64,000 nt of DNA from Pseudomonas marginalis (GCF_008692035.1 NZ_VTFG01000001.1:434001-498000), one strand, 5' to 3'; shown: positions 10,451-20,341, counted from the first letter of the stretch. The notes: generated by a model not told the origin, from the sequence alone. Made by a program: numbers and translations.

Positions 10451-12121
10451 TTAAATCTTGAATTGCCTCAACAGGCCTTCCAGGCGATGACCGATGGCGT
10501 ACAGCTCATCGACCGTGTGTACGCCGCTTTGGGTCTGGTCTGCGACGTTTTCAATCGCGCGGGCTATCTGGTGGACGCTGCGATTGATGGCTTCGGCAAC
10601 CGACGTCTGCTCTTGCGCGGCGCTGGCGATGTGCGCGTTCATGGTGTTGATGGTAACGATCAACTCGACCGCCTTGCCCAGCGATTGCCCGGCTTGTTCC
10701 GCGTGCAGGCTGGCGCCATGGCCTGCTGCACCGGAGTGGCTCATTGCAGTGACGACCTTGGTGGTGGCCTGGTCAAGGCGCTCGATCATCGCTTGAATTT
10801 CCTGGGTGCTGAGTTGCGTCCGGCTTGCCAGCGCGCGTACTTCGTCGGCAACCACGGCAAATCCACGACCTGCATCCCCGGCCCGGGCGGCTTCGATCGC
10901 GGCATTGAGTGCGAGAAGGTTGGTTTGCTCGGCGATCGAGCGGATCACATCCAGCACCGTGACAATGCCTGCTACATCGCCTTGCAGGTTTTTCAGCGAG
11001 GCGCCTCCCGCGGACAGGTCCTCGGTCAGGCTGCCCAACCGGGTGATGCTTTCATTGACGACCTGCCTGGCGTGCTGGGCCTGCACATCGGTTTCGCCTG
11101 CTGCCTCTGAAGCACTCTGGGCACTGTTGGCGACCTCTTGCGCCGCAGATGACATCTGATTGATTGCTGCAGCGACTTGATCGGTTTCCTGGCGTTGCCG
11201 TTCCATGACCTGATCGATGCATTTGCTCTGTTCGGCCACCTGGGTCACGGATATATTCAGTTCTCTGGCCATGCCGACGATCTGGCCGACCAGCCCATGA
11301 ATCTTATCGGCGAAGGCATTGAACGACACGGCCACCTGGCCGAACTCGTCGCGGCTGATGGGTAAGCGCCGCGTCAGATCGCCTTCGCCCGCTGCGATTT
11401 CATCGAGGTGCTCGCGAATCCGCGACAGGGGACGCAGGCTGCTTTTAACCATTAACCCTGCGAGCACGCCGGTGATCCCGAGCGCAATCAAGGCAATGAC
11501 GGTTATCCCGTAGACCAGGCTGCGCACACGCTGATGGATTTCCCCTCGTACTTGGGCAACCTGGCTTTCGATTCGGTCGAGATTGATCGCGGTGACCACG
11601 ACCATGTCCCAGGCCGGCAGGTAAAAGCTGTAAGCCAGCTTGGGAACGACTTTATCCGTATTGATCAGGGCCCCCGAATAGTTGACGAAGTGGGTGTCGT
11701 TCTTCGCGGCGGCAACCATTTCCCGGTTCAGGTAAAGCCCGTTCCTGTCTTTGCGCTCACTCATGTTGGTGCCGACGCCTTCGCTGCTGTCACCACGAAA
11801 CAGGCGCACGACCTGACTGTCGTAGCCGATAAAATAGCCGTCGTCCCCATACTTCATCCGGGACAGCCGCGCGATCGCCAGCGCACGCGTTGCGGTGTCC
11901 CCCGTCTCGGCCTGCGCATACAGCTCCGCTACCGAGGTTCGGGCAAGGTTGGCGTAGTCTTTCAAGCGTTCCCGGCTTTCATCCAGCAGGCGTTCCCGGG
12001 TCGCCGTGACTTCCTGCTCGGCGCTCGACAGCAAGGTGGTGCTCGTTGTCAGCGCCAGCACCGTGGACAACAGCACCACTGGGGCCAGCACCAGCATCAG
12101 TACTTTGTTTTTAAACAGCAT
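10451..12121 (-). CDS. Methyl-accepting chemotaxis protein with Cache sensor
   Basis: The 556-residue protein has the classic chemoreceptor plan. A membrane helix covers residues 8-30 and a periplasmic sensor of about 150 residues resembling single Cache domains follows ([11 protein letters not shown] motif). A second helix lies near 205-230, then HAMP ([22 protein letters not shown]), then a methyl-accepting coiled coil. The signalling tip reads [18 protein letters not shown], so it should couple to CheA/CheW. It lies 59 bases after the OprD porin gene on the same strand, last in the carboxylate-uptake cluster. It may therefore sense the substrate that the cluster imports. An AGGA lies about eight bases before the ATG. 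The ligand is inferred only from context. Confidence 0.92.
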   Translation of the reverse strand: MLFKNKVLMLVLAPVVLLSTVLALTTSTTLLSSAEQEVTATRERLLDESRERLKDYANLARTSVAELYAQAETGDTATRALAIARLSRMKYGDDGYFIGYDSQVVRLFRGDSSEGVGTNMSERKDRNGLYLNREMVAAAKNDTHFVNYSGALINTDKVVPKLAYSFYLPAWDMVVVTAINLDRIESQVAQVRGEIHQRVRSLVYGITVIALIALGITGVLAGLMVKSSLRPLSRIREHLDEIAAGEGDLTRRLPISRDEFGQVAVSFNAFADKIHGLVGQIVGMARELNISVTQVAEQSKCIDQVMERQRQETDQVAAAINQMSSAAQEVANSAQSASEAAGETDVQAQHARQVVNESITRLGSLTEDLSAGGASLKNLQGDVAGIVTVLDVIRSIAEQTNLLALNAAIEAARAGDAGRGFAVVADEVRALASRTQLSTQEIQAMIERLDQATTKVVTAMSHSGAAGHGASLHAEQAGQSLGKAVELIVTINTMNAHIASAAQEQTSVAEAINRSVHQIARAIENVADQTQSGVHTVDELYAIGHRLEGLLRQFKI

Positions 12122-12180
12122 GCGTGGGGTTCCTCACCTGAATCTGCAGGAAAGCGGCCGCAAGGGCCGCGATCGTCGAC

Positions 12181-13434
12181 TTACCAAAGGGCGATGTCAT
12201 AGGTGAGGTAGAGGCGATTGCTGTCGCGGCCGCGGGAGAACTCAGAACGGTAGACATAGTTGCGCATGCGCACGCCCAGCCCCTTGAACGTGCCGGCTTG
12301 CACAACGTAAGCCAGCTCGGTATCACGCTCCCATTCCTTGACTGTGGTGGTGGACTTGCCGTCATTGCCGCTCAGGTAGCGCGTTGAGAAGGTCAGGCCG
12401 GGCACGCCGACGGCGGCGAAGTTGTAGCCATAGTTGAGCATCCAGGTCTTCTCGTCCTCCTCAATGAATTTGCCGATGCCGGCATTACTGAACGAGTAGA
12501 CGGTCGCGCCGCTGATGTAGGGTAATCCGGCATCACCGCGAAGGGCCTGGTAGCCGCCACCGAGGGTATGGCCTGCAATCACGTAGGACAACTGGCCGCT
12601 GAACATGTCATTGTCGATTTTGCCTGCATAGGCCGAGCCGCTATCAACGCTGTTGAAGTAGCGCAGGTCGCTGGTCAGCACGCCACCGGCCAGCGGCAGG
12701 TCGTGCTGGACACCGGCGAAGTTCTGTCGGTAGAAGTGCTCGAGTTCCCCGTAGAAATAACTCAAGCGCAGGTTTTTGCCCCATTTGTACTCAGCCCCGG
12801 CGTAGTTGAAATCTCCGGACTTTTCCCCGCTGTAGCCATCAGGCACGATCGGCACGCTGTTGGTGGAGTCGCGCAGTTTGAAACGGTCCAGATGCCCGCC
12901 GGTCACGGTCAGGTTCTCGATGTCGCTGCTGCTGACCTGGGTGCCCTGGTAGGTCTGGGGCAACAAGCGCGCATCGTTGTAAATCAGCACCGGCGTCTTG
13001 GGCAGCAAGGTGCCGTACTTGACCGTGGTTTTGGCGAACCTGGCTTTTGCCGTAGCGCCGGCGCTGGCAAACTCGCCGGCCGCCCGCCCGTCATCATGCA
13101 CCGGCATGAGCCCGGTGCCGCTGCGCCCGCGCCCTGAATCGAGCTTTACCCCATAGAGCCCCAAGGCGTCCACGCCGAAGCCGAGGGTGCCCGCGGTAAA
13201 TCCGGACTGATAGTCCAGCAGAAATCCCTGGGCCCACTCGGTGCGTTCGCTCTTTGCCGTTCTGGCGGCCCGCGCACTCAAGCCGTGCTCGTCGCGAAAG
13301 TTCTCGTTGAAATACACATTGCGCAGTTGCAGCTTGAGCTTGCTGTCATCAATAAAACCTTCGGCGTTGGCCGCTGCGACGGGTACCAGGCCTAACGCGC
13401 AAAACAAAGCTCGACGGGTATACATAGGGTTCAT
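12181..13434 (-). CDS. OprD-family outer-membrane porin
   Basis: This is a substrate-specific outer-membrane channel. After an N-terminal signal peptide (MYTRRALFCALGLVPVAAANA) the mature protein starts with FIDDSKLKLQLRNVYFN, the usual OprD-family opening. It goes on with alternating beta strands and ends in an aromatic-rich strand closing YDIALW. The chosen start is the ATG at 13434, which leaves a normal signal peptide; an upstream start at 13476 would add 14 polar residues. It sits between the chemoreceptor and the CitMHS transporter on the same strand. It probably admits the same carboxylate through the outer membrane. Confidence 0.9.
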   Translation of the reverse strand: MNPMYTRRALFCALGLVPVAAANAEGFIDDSKLKLQLRNVYFNENFRDEHGLSARAARTAKSERTEWAQGFLLDYQSGFTAGTLGFGVDALGLYGVKLDSGRGRSGTGLMPVHDDGRAAGEFASAGATAKARFAKTTVKYGTLLPKTPVLIYNDARLLPQTYQGTQVSSSDIENLTVTGGHLDRFKLRDSTNSVPIVPDGYSGEKSGDFNYAGAEYKWGKNLRLSYFYGELEHFYRQNFAGVQHDLPLAGGVLTSDLRYFNSVDSGSAYAGKIDNDMFSGQLSYVIAGHTLGGGYQALRGDAGLPYISGATVYSFSNAGIGKFIEEDEKTWMLNYGYNFAAVGVPGLTFSTRYLSGNDGKSTTTVKEWERDTELAYVVQAGTFKGLGVRMRNYVYRSEFSRGRDSNRLYLTYDIALW

Positions 13435-13525
13435 GGCAAATGACTCGTTGTTGTTATTTGGGGTACAGGTCGGCACGCGCCTCGTGAGTGAGGCGCGCTG
13501 GAAGGCAGCAGGGGTTATGGGTGGA

Positions 13526-14830
13526 TCAGGTGAACAGGCTGATGGCCCCGGTCAACAAGGCCAGGGCGGTGACGACCAGGGAGGTCAGCACGGCCCATTT
13601 GACGGTGGCCTTCTGGAAGTCGCCGATATCGCGATCGACCATGCCCACCAGCAGCAGGGTCGAGGCCACCAGCGGACTCATGAGGTGAACGGGCTGGCCC
13701 AGGATCGAGGCGCGGGCGATTTCAACCGGATCGATGCCATAAGCGGCGGCGGCATTGGCCAGGATCGGCACCACGCCAAAATAGTAGGCGTCATTGGACA
13801 GTACAAAGGTCAGCGGCATGCTGGTGATCGCAACCACCAATGGAAACAGGTGGCCCCAGGATGGCGGGATCCAGTCGACAAGGGTCTGTGCCAGGGCATC
13901 CACCATCTTTGTACCGGAAAAGATCCCGGCAAAGATCCCGGCGGCAAATACCAGCAACACCACGGTCATGGCATTGCCCGAGTGCGCCAGGATGCGTTCT
14001 TTCTGAATGTCCAATTGCGGGTAGTTGATCATCAGCGCGAGCACGAAGCCGATCAGGAACAGGATCGCGGAATGCATCAGCCCCATCACCAGCGCCGCCA
14101 TCACCGCGATCACCAGCACCAGATTGACATAGGCCAGCTTCGGACGTTTGTGGGGCGTGTCCTCGAGAATCGCGTCGATGTAGCAATCGCCGCCGCCGCT
14201 TTGCAGCTGCACGTTGCCGATACGCTTGCGCTCTGCGCGACCCAGTATAAAGGCCGTGAAGATCACCCACAGGGCACCGCCGATCATGGTCGGCAGCAAC
14301 GGCACGAAGTACTCGCCGGCATCCAGGCCCAACGCGGCAATAGCCCGTGTCGCAGGGCCGCCCCAGGGCGTCATGCCACTCATGATGCTCAGCGACAGCA
14401 TGGAGATGGTTGCCAGGATCATCGGGTTCATGCCGATGCGTTTATACAGCGGCAGCATTGCGGCGCAGGTGATCATGTAAGTCGTTGTGCCGTCGCCGTC
14501 GAGCGCTACCAGCAACGACAGCAGGGCCGTGCCTACGGCGATCTTCATCGGGTCGCCATTGACCCTCTTCAGGATTTTGCGGATCAGCGGGTCGAACAGG
14601 CCTGCGTCGATCATCAGGCCGAAGAACAGGATCGCAAACAGCAGCAACGCGGCAGACGGGGCGACCATTTTCAGGCCGTCGAGCATCATCTTGCCAGTGG
14701 TGCCGCCAAAGCCGCCGATCACCGCGAAGACGATGGGAACCACGGTGAGCGCGACGATGGGCGACAAGCGCTTCGTCATGATGAGATAGGTGAATACGAC
14801 CACCATGGCCAAGCCAAGGAAAGCGAGCAT
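13526..14830 (-). CDS. CitMHS-family citrate/tricarboxylate transporter
   Basis: The 434-residue protein is almost entirely hydrophobic, with about 11-12 predicted membrane helices. It shows family-typical stretches such as VALDGDGTTTYMITCAAMLPLYKR and SGMTPWGGPATRA. CitMHS proteins are inner-membrane symporters that import citrate as a metal complex or related tricarboxylates. The protein starts directly with a membrane segment and has normal length. Neighbours are the OprD porin downstream and a DctA-like symporter upstream, all on the minus strand. With the tautomerase they look like one uptake and isomerisation cluster. The exact substrate (citrate, aconitate or tricarballylate) cannot be read from the sequence. 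Confidence 0.9.
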   Translation of the reverse strand: MLAFLGLAMVVVFTYLIMTKRLSPIVALTVVPIVFAVIGGFGGTTGKMMLDGLKMVAPSAALLLFAILFFGLMIDAGLFDPLIRKILKRVNGDPMKIAVGTALLSLLVALDGDGTTTYMITCAAMLPLYKRIGMNPMILATISMLSLSIMSGMTPWGGPATRAIAALGLDAGEYFVPLLPTMIGGALWVIFTAFILGRAERKRIGNVQLQSGGGDCYIDAILEDTPHKRPKLAYVNLVLVIAVMAALVMGLMHSAILFLIGFVLALMINYPQLDIQKERILAHSGNAMTVVLLVFAAGIFAGIFSGTKMVDALAQTLVDWIPPSWGHLFPLVVAITSMPLTFVLSNDAYYFGVVPILANAAAAYGIDPVEIARASILGQPVHLMSPLVASTLLLVGMVDRDIGDFQKATVKWAVLTSLVVTALALLTGAISLFT

Positions 14831-14889
14831 AGGACGATTCTCTTGTTGTTATCGTAAAAATGGCTGACGCCGAGGCGCACGAGCCCTGA

Positions 14890-14919
14890 CCCGCCGGGCG
14901 GCACAACGCGCCTGGCGGG
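14890..14919 (-). other. Intercistronic hairpin between CitMHS and DctA genes
   Basis: A ten-base stem (14890-14899 with 14910-14919, one G-T position) closes a ten-base loop in the 134-base gap between the two transporter genes. No T-run follows on the minus strand. It could stabilise or process the message to set different levels of the two transporters; that role is inference. Confidence 0.45.
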
Positions 14920-14964
14920 GAGGGGGGGCAGTCAAGTCAGGGGGGAAGCGTTATCCGGTTGTCT

Positions 14965-16266
14965 CTAGACGCGTTTGGCGCCCTTCAGGTCGTCCCAGGC
15001 TTTTCCCGGTGCGGCAGAAGATTTTGCGTCGAGCATCCGGTTCAGCGTGTCGCGGTGGCAGGCATTTTCAGACATCGAAATCACCACCGTCGCTACGGCG
15101 TTACTGGCCAGGCTGGTCAGGGCGCGAGCTTCAGACATGAAGCGGTCAACGCCGATCAGCAATGCCAGGCCGGCCAATGGGATGTCGTGAATGACCGTCA
15201 GGGTCGAGGCCAGTGCCACGAACCCGCTGCCGGTAACCCCGGCGGCGCCTTTGGAGGACAGCAGCATGATCGCCAGCATGGTGATGATCTGCGTCAGGCT
15301 CAGATCAATGTTGCAGGCCTGGGCAATGAAAATCGCCGCCAACGACAGGTAGATGGCCGTGCCGTCCAGGTTGAACGAGTAGCCGGTGGGCAGCACCAGG
15401 CCGACGACGCCTTTTTTGCAACCCAGTGCCTCGAGTTTCTCCAGCATGCGCGGCATCACCGGTTCCGTGGAGGAGGTGCCGAGTACCACCAGGAACTCTT
15501 CCCGAAAGTAGCGCAGCAGCTTCCACAGGCTGAAGCCGTTGGCGCGGCAAATGCTGCCCAGTACCACGAAGACGAAAAAGCCGCAGGCGATGTACAAGGT
15601 CATGATCAACTTCGCCAGCGAACCCAGCGAGGTGATGCCGTACTGGCCGACAGTGAACGCCAAGGCCCCGAAAGCGCCGACCGGTGCAAAACGCATCAGG
15701 TAGGAAAAGATCTTGAAGACCATTTGCGAGGCGGATTCGAGCACGTCGAGTACCGGTTTGCCACGCTCGCCCAGCGACGACAAGGCAAAGCCGGACAACA
15801 CCGCGATAAACAGCACCGGCAACACTTCACCTTTACTGAAGGCGCCGATAAACGTCTCGGGAATGATGTGCATGAAAAACTCCACCACCCCAAGCTTTGC
15901 GGCCGACTCCGTGTACTGGGCCAATCCTTTGGTGCTCAGCTGGCTGGGATCGATGTTCATGCCGACGCCCGGCTGGAACACGTACACCGCGACCAGGCCA
16001 ATCACCAGGCTGATCACCGTGAGGACGAAGAACAACAGCATGGTTTTGCCCAGCAGGCGCCCGAGGGAGCGCTTGTCGCTCATCCCGGCGATGCCGGTGA
16101 CGATGGTGCAGAACACCACGGGCGCAATCATCATCTTGATCAGTTTGATGAACGCGTCACCCAGGGGTTTGAGTGCAATGGCCTGCTGGGCCCAGAAATG
16201 CCCGACCACGATGCCGAGCGCCACGGCGCAGAGGATCTGGAAGTAGAGCGATTTAACAACTTTCAT
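14965..16266 (-). CDS. dctA: C4-dicarboxylate:cation symporter of the DctA type
   Basis: This is a 433-residue inner-membrane symporter of the DAACS (sodium:dicarboxylate) family. The start KSLYFQILCAVALGIVVGHF is typical of DctA. The family hallmark segments are present: a serine-rich stretch (VLGTSSTEPVMPRML), the NLDGTAIY helix, and the GAAGVTGSGFVALAST re-entrant loop. The ATG at 16266 has GGTGA five bases upstream; an ATG four codons earlier is less likely. It lies between the CitMHS and tautomerase genes on the same strand. A second copy devoted to this cluster, besides a housekeeping DctA elsewhere, would be expected; that is inference. The symbol refers to the family and not to proven orthology. 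Confidence 0.88.
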   Translation of the reverse strand: MKVVKSLYFQILCAVALGIVVGHFWAQQAIALKPLGDAFIKLIKMMIAPVVFCTIVTGIAGMSDKRSLGRLLGKTMLLFFVLTVISLVIGLVAVYVFQPGVGMNIDPSQLSTKGLAQYTESAAKLGVVEFFMHIIPETFIGAFSKGEVLPVLFIAVLSGFALSSLGERGKPVLDVLESASQMVFKIFSYLMRFAPVGAFGALAFTVGQYGITSLGSLAKLIMTLYIACGFFVFVVLGSICRANGFSLWKLLRYFREEFLVVLGTSSTEPVMPRMLEKLEALGCKKGVVGLVLPTGYSFNLDGTAIYLSLAAIFIAQACNIDLSLTQIITMLAIMLLSSKGAAGVTGSGFVALASTLTVIHDIPLAGLALLIGVDRFMSEARALTSLASNAVATVVISMSENACHRDTLNRMLDAKSSAAPGKAWDDLKGAKRV

Positions 16267-16322
16267 GGCATCACCCATTTTTAGAATTGTGCGGATGCAA
16301 AAATGCCAACGACTATCGGAAT

Positions 16323-17405
16323 TTATCCGGCAAGGCGCTGCGAGTCAGTGGCGTAGACGTAGCCGGAGAAAAGCCTGCGGGCGGTGCGTACGACTGAGGC
16401 CTGAATTGTCTCACCGTTGACGCCGGTGTAGGACAATACGACATCAATTCCGCCGCTCGGGTGTTCGATCCGCACCGCTTCAAGGCGCGGCGTACTGATC
16501 CCGCCGAGCATCTGCGCAACGATGCTGCCTTCGATCACGCACGCAGTGGCCAAACCAATCGAGCCGGTAATGGCGAGCGCGCGGTGGCAGTTGTGCGGCA
16601 TGAAGTAACGAACCTGGATCGTGCCCCCGGCTTTCGCGGGCGAAACCAGTACCGGCTTGGGAATCACTTTGTCGCTGACATCGCCCAGGCCCATGGCCAG
16701 GCCGGCCTGAAGCCGCAGTGTCTCGAGGCGCCGCAGGAATTCCTTATCGGCGTCCAGTTCCGCCGGGCTCTCATCGCCACGCTTGCCCAGTTGGCTGGCT
16801 TCGACAAGCACCATGGGCATCGCCATGTCGATACAGGTCACCGCAATGCCATCGATCACGTCCTGCGTGTTACCGGTGGGAAAGAGCTTGCCTGTCTTGC
16901 TGCCGGCTGCGTCGAGGAACGTCAGTTGCACCGGTGCGGCCGTACCGGGCACGCCATCAATGGCGGTATCGCCCTCGTAACTGACTTTGCCATCCGGCGT
17001 GTACACGTCGGAGTGAATAAAGGTGCCGGTGTTTAGATTGCGAATACGCACACGGGTGCGCTCCGGGGTGCCTTTGACCAGACCCTGCTCGACGGCGAAC
17101 GGGCCCACCGCACACAGCATGTTGCCGCAGTTGGGGGCGCTGTCGACCCTGCGTTGTGAAACCATCACTTGAACGAACAAGTAATCAACGTCCGCATCCG
17201 GGTGCAGCGAAGGGCTGACAATCGCAACCTTGCTGGTTTGCGGGCTGCCACCGCCGATGCCGTCGATCTCCAGTTCATGACCGGAGCCCATCAGGTTAAG
17301 CAGCAGTTCGTCGCGGGCCTCAACGGCGGCGGGCAAATCCCAGTCAAGAAAAACCGGACCTTTCGAGGTGCCGCCGCGCATCAGCACACAGGGAATTCTT
17401 TGCAT
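16323..17405 (-). CDS. galD: PrpF/GalD-family tautomerase (4-oxalomesaconate tautomerase-like)
   Basis: The 360-residue protein starts MQRIPCVLMRGGTSKG, the signature of the PrpF family, whose conserved cysteine and lysine shift double bonds in unsaturated carboxylates. A second conserved cysteine region is NCGNMLCAVGPFAVEQG. The length matches GalD of P. putida (4-oxalomesaconate tautomerase of gallate breakdown) better than longer PrpF aconitate isomerases. However, no gallate dioxygenase, hydratase or aldolase gene is nearby. Carboxylate transporters adjoin it, so isomerising trans-aconitate or a related tricarboxylate is equally possible. It is probably the first gene of the minus-strand cluster and is divergent from the LysR gene at 17571. 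Confidence 0.78.
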   Translation of the reverse strand: MQRIPCVLMRGGTSKGPVFLDWDLPAAVEARDELLLNLMGSGHELEIDGIGGGSPQTSKVAIVSPSLHPDADVDYLFVQVMVSQRRVDSAPNCGNMLCAVGPFAVEQGLVKGTPERTRVRIRNLNTGTFIHSDVYTPDGKVSYEGDTAIDGVPGTAAPVQLTFLDAAGSKTGKLFPTGNTQDVIDGIAVTCIDMAMPMVLVEASQLGKRGDESPAELDADKEFLRRLETLRLQAGLAMGLGDVSDKVIPKPVLVSPAKAGGTIQVRYFMPHNCHRALAITGSIGLATACVIEGSIVAQMLGGISTPRLEAVRIEHPSGGIDVVLSYTGVNGETIQASVVRTARRLFSGYVYATDSQRLAG

Positions 17406-17570
17406 GATACTGACTCTTGTTGATCAATCGGTGTAATTGATGTTCTTGGAGCAAGAGTCTCAAGCTTTAAAAAATGTTTCAAATGCAAAGATTGAAGAGA
17501 TTATTGCGTTTTGCGAATGATAAATTTACGCTGAGTTTCCTTTTGACGCCTTGTGCGGGTGAGATAAGAC
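17406..17570. promoter_or_regulatory. Divergent promoter region between galD-like gene and LysR gene
   Basis: This AT-rich 165-base gap separates the divergent tautomerase cluster and its likely LysR regulator, the usual place for a LysR box controlling both. An imperfect inverted element ATTGCG-TTTT-GCGAAT lies near 17502. I could not define promoter boxes with confidence. Confidence 0.4.
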
Positions 17571-18461
17571 ATGGAATATGAGCTGAATGACATTCGATCC
17601 TTCGTGAAAATCGCTGAACTTGGCAGTTTTCACGAAGCAGCCGATGCCTTGCACCTGTCTCAGCCGGCACTCAGTCGCCGAATTAAAAAACTGGAAGAGG
17701 GGTTGGGCACCTCGTTGCTGGATCGCACCACGCGCAAGGTCAGCCTCACGAGTGTCGGTCGTGACTTTCTTCCCAAGGCACGTCGGTTGCTGGATGACTT
17801 CGATGAGTCGATTCTCAATATCCGTGAACTGGCCGAACGCCAGATTGGCCGGGTAACCCTGGCGTGTATCCCTACTGCGGCTTTCTATTTCCTGCCGTCA
17901 GTCATTCGCCTGTATAACGAGCGCTACCCAAAAATCCGCATCCGCCTGCTGGACTTGAGTGCCAATGAGGGGCTTGAAGCGGTGCTGCGGGGAGAGGCCG
18001 ACTTCGGGATCAACATGATGAGTGGGCAGCATCCGGACATTGAGTTCGTGCCCCTGGTCAGCGAGCCCTTTGTATTGGCGTGCCGGCGTGATCACGAGTT
18101 GGCTGGACGCAGTTCGGTCACCTGGTCCGAATTGAGCGATTACCGCCTGATCGGGGTAGGGCGCCTGAGCGGCAACCGCATGCTGCTCGATCACGCGTTG
18201 TCAGGCTTGAGTTGGCGGCCGCAATGGTTCTACGAGGTACAGCACCTCTCGACTTCGCTGGGCCTGGTGGAGGCCGGCCTGGGGGTTTCGGCGATGCCGA
18301 GCCTGGCCATGCCGGCTGAAGATCATCCAACCTTGGTCAGCGTCCCGTTGATCGAGCCGGTTGTGAACCGCTCCTTGGGCCTGGTCTATCGCCGGGGAGC
18401 ATCGCTTTCGCCGGCGGCGGAGAAATTCGTCTCGATACTGCTTGAGCAATGGCCTCAATGA
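17571..18461 (+). CDS. LysR-family transcriptional regulator of the carboxylate cluster
   Basis: This 296-residue protein has the standard LysR layout. The N-terminal winged helix-turn-helix reads SFHEAADALHLSQPALSRRIKKLE (residues about 17-40), and a two-lobed periplasmic-binding-protein-like effector domain begins near residue 90. The gene is divergent from the tautomerase-transporter cluster, the classic position for a LysR activator of that cluster. The effector is probably the imported carboxylate or its product. The ATG at 17571 sits just after GGGTGAGATAAGAC, which holds a usable ribosome site. It converges on the next LysR gene with only about 20 bases between stops. Confidence 0.9.
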   Translation: MEYELNDIRSFVKIAELGSFHEAADALHLSQPALSRRIKKLEEGLGTSLLDRTTRKVSLTSVGRDFLPKARRLLDDFDESILNIRELAERQIGRVTLACIPTAAFYFLPSVIRLYNERYPKIRIRLLDLSANEGLEAVLRGEADFGINMMSGQHPDIEFVPLVSEPFVLACRRDHELAGRSSVTWSELSDYRLIGVGRLSGNRMLLDHALSGLSWRPQWFYEVQHLSTSLGLVEAGLGVSAMPSLAMPAEDHPTLVSVPLIEPVVNRSLGLVYRRGASLSPAAEKFVSILLEQWPQ

Positions 18462-18481
18462 GCCATACGGCTGGTTTTTTT
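18461..18481 (+). terminator. Short terminator between convergent LysR genes
   Basis: AGCC (18461-18464) and GGCT (18469-18472) form a short stem around ATAC, followed by GG and seven T residues. The stem is only four base pairs, but the T-run and the position between convergent genes fit an intrinsic terminator for the plus-strand gene. Confidence 0.4.
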
Positions 18482-18482
18482 C

Positions 18483-19388
18483 TCAAACACGCCGCGGCTC
18501 GTCCTCGACAATCTTGCGCATCAGGCTCAGGTAGCGACTCGCTGCGAGCCCCAGGGGACGGTTCTTTACCCAGATGATATCGACCCATAGCCGCATCTGA
18601 CTCGGCATGTTGTCAAACACCACCTCCGTCAATGCGCCCGAACTGATCAGAGGTTGTACCAACGGCTGTGGAAGATAAGCCCAGCCCAATCCTTGCTGGA
18701 CCAGATCCAGCGTTGCCAGGTAATTGTCGCTGTGCCAAATCCGCCGTGACAGCACAACACGTGGATCAGAGTCTGTAGGCCCTCCAGTAGCCACGATGAT
18801 CTGCCGAACGTTGACCAGTTGCTCTTCACTCAAGGGGCTTTTCTTGCCGGCGGCCGCAGGATGATCCGGAGCGGCAACGGCTACCAGCAATTGGCTCCCC
18901 GCTTCAAGAAACGTCTCCCGCTCGTCAAGCCCTGGTCGTTCAAATCCAAGGGCCAACTGCACACGCCCTTCATGGAGCATGCGCATCGCCTCCGGATGGG
19001 ACGCGGAGCGAATCTCGATTTCAAGCGTGGGAAACTCCCGGGCGATAATGGACAGCGGACGATTCCATACGCCTGTCTGCAACTCCGGCGCCATCGCAAG
19101 GACCAAGCGCTCCTCCAACCCCTGATGAAGCTGGAGCGCATGGGCGTCGAGCAGGTTTAACTGGCTGGCGACCTGTCGAGCCTGGGGCTCCAGTGCTTTG
19201 GCGGCTGCCGTAGGAATGGCTTTGCGGGTTGATCGGTCAAAAAGCAATAAATCCAGTTCGGCTTCAAGCTGCGACACCGCCATGTTGATGGCCGAGGGGA
19301 CCCGCCCCAATTTGCGTGCGGCGGCGGAAAAGGAGCCGCTGTCGACAACCGCAAGGAAAACTTTCAGTGACTCACTGGTGAACGCCAT
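18483..19388 (-). CDS. LysR-family transcriptional regulator, divergent from SDR gene
   Basis: The 301-residue protein begins with a LysR winged helix-turn-helix (SFSAAARKLGRVPSAINMAVSQLE, residues about 18-41) followed by an effector-binding domain. It reads away from the short-chain dehydrogenase, aminotransferase and glutamine-synthetase-like genes, so it is their most likely regulator. The 97-base gap to the dehydrogenase start carries a perfect ATTAG-C-CTAAT palindrome. The ligand is unknown and is probably an amine or amino-acid derivative, judged from the neighbours. Confidence 0.88.
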   Translation of the reverse strand: MAFTSESLKVFLAVVDSGSFSAAARKLGRVPSAINMAVSQLEAELDLLLFDRSTRKAIPTAAAKALEPQARQVASQLNLLDAHALQLHQGLEERLVLAMAPELQTGVWNRPLSIIAREFPTLEIEIRSASHPEAMRMLHEGRVQLALGFERPGLDERETFLEAGSQLLVAVAAPDHPAAAGKKSPLSEEQLVNVRQIIVATGGPTDSDPRVVLSRRIWHSDNYLATLDLVQQGLGWAYLPQPLVQPLISSGALTEVVFDNMPSQMRLWVDIIWVKNRPLGLAASRYLSLMRKIVEDEPRRV

Positions 19389-19436
19389 GGTGGTTGTCAG
19401 ATTTTCTGATGATGATCGTCTTTTTTTATCAGGTTT

Positions 19437-19447
19437 ATTAGCCTAAT
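19437..19447. promoter_or_regulatory. Candidate LysR operator palindrome
   Basis: ATTAG-C-CTAAT is a perfect 11-base inverted repeat in the gap between the divergent LysR and dehydrogenase genes, 39 bases before the chosen dehydrogenase start. Position and dyad symmetry fit a regulator half-site pair. No binding evidence exists. Confidence 0.35.
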
Positions 19448-19485
19448 TTCCACTTCTATTCCAAATGAAGTCCGTGGGGAACACC

Positions 19486-20274
19486 ATGTTAAATACTGAT
19501 TTGAGGGGGCATGTGGCACTTGTCAGTGGTGCCGGCAGTGAAGCGGGTATTGGCATGGCGATCGCTCGCAGGCTAGGTACAGCGGGTGCGAGATTGATCA
19601 TCACCGCCAGTAGCCGCCGCATCGAGGAACGCGTTAAAGAGCTGCTCGCAGAAGGGTTTGAAGTGGAGGGCAGGGCGGTTGACCTCACCGATGAACGTCA
19701 GGTGCGGGAATTCGGCCTCTGGGCGGTGTCGGTCTGGGGGCGGGTCGATATTCTGGTGAATAACGCCGGTATGGCCATGCAAGGCAGCCCTGAGGTTTTC
19801 TCGGAGTTGGCGAGTATGGAACTGCATGAGTGGAACCTTTCACTGGCCACAAACCTAACCACCGCTTTTCTTCTGACGCAGGCTGTTTTGCCCGCTATGA
19901 GGGCGCGAAGTTACGGGCGCATTGTCAATATCAGTTCCACCACGGGCACCCGCGGGAGCAACCCGGGCGAAGCCGCTTATAGCGCTGCCAAAGCCGCGAT
20001 GGTGGGCATGAACATGGGACTGGCACTTGAAGTCGCCAAGCACGGGATTACTGTCAACAGCGTGGCGCCCGGATGGATCACCACGGGCTCAACCACGCCG
20101 GTTGAAGCAGAGGCGGGGCGCTTTACCCCGATCGGGCGGGCAGGCAGTCCCCACGAAGTGGCGGCGGCGGTTGCATTTCTGGCGTCTCCAGAATCCAGTT
20201 ACATCACCGGTGAAGTTATCGTGGTCGATGGCGGTAATTGCCTGGTCGAGAATAAAGCCCCTCAATCCGGTTAA
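19486..20274 (+). CDS. Short-chain dehydrogenase/reductase (SDR)
   Basis: This 262-residue oxidoreductase shows the SDR motifs in order: the dinucleotide loop [14 protein letters not shown] (near residue 12), DLTD, VNNAGMA, then the catalytic Ser (NISSTTGT), Tyr and Lys in [12 protein letters not shown]. The C-terminal region ends [12 protein letters not shown], usual for classical SDRs. NADP may be preferred given SSRR after the second strand, but this is not certain. The start at 19486 is chosen because GGGGA lies five bases upstream; an in-frame ATG at 19465 lacks such a site. It heads a row of amine-related genes and probably acts on an alcohol or ketone in the same route. Confidence 0.88.
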   Translation: MLNTDLRGHVALVSGAGSEAGIGMAIARRLGTAGARLIITASSRRIEERVKELLAEGFEVEGRAVDLTDERQVREFGLWAVSVWGRVDILVNNAGMAMQGSPEVFSELASMELHEWNLSLATNLTTAFLLTQAVLPAMRARSYGRIVNISSTTGTRGSNPGEAAYSAAKAAMVGMNMGLALEVAKHGITVNSVAPGWITTGSTTPVEAEAGRFTPIGRAGSPHEVAAAVAFLASPESSYITGEVIVVDGGNCLVENKAPQSG

Positions 20275-20341
20275 TGACGTTTGAATGAACATCTGCGCGA
20301 TATATCAAGGCTGTATATCAGCTGGCAATGTAAATAGTTAA

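Noticed and set aside
13241..16284. Two long plus-strand frames (538 and 441 codons) rich in His, Gln and Asp
   Set aside because: Both are antisense mirrors of the CitMHS and DctA membrane genes; their composition is typical of reversed hydrophobic codons.
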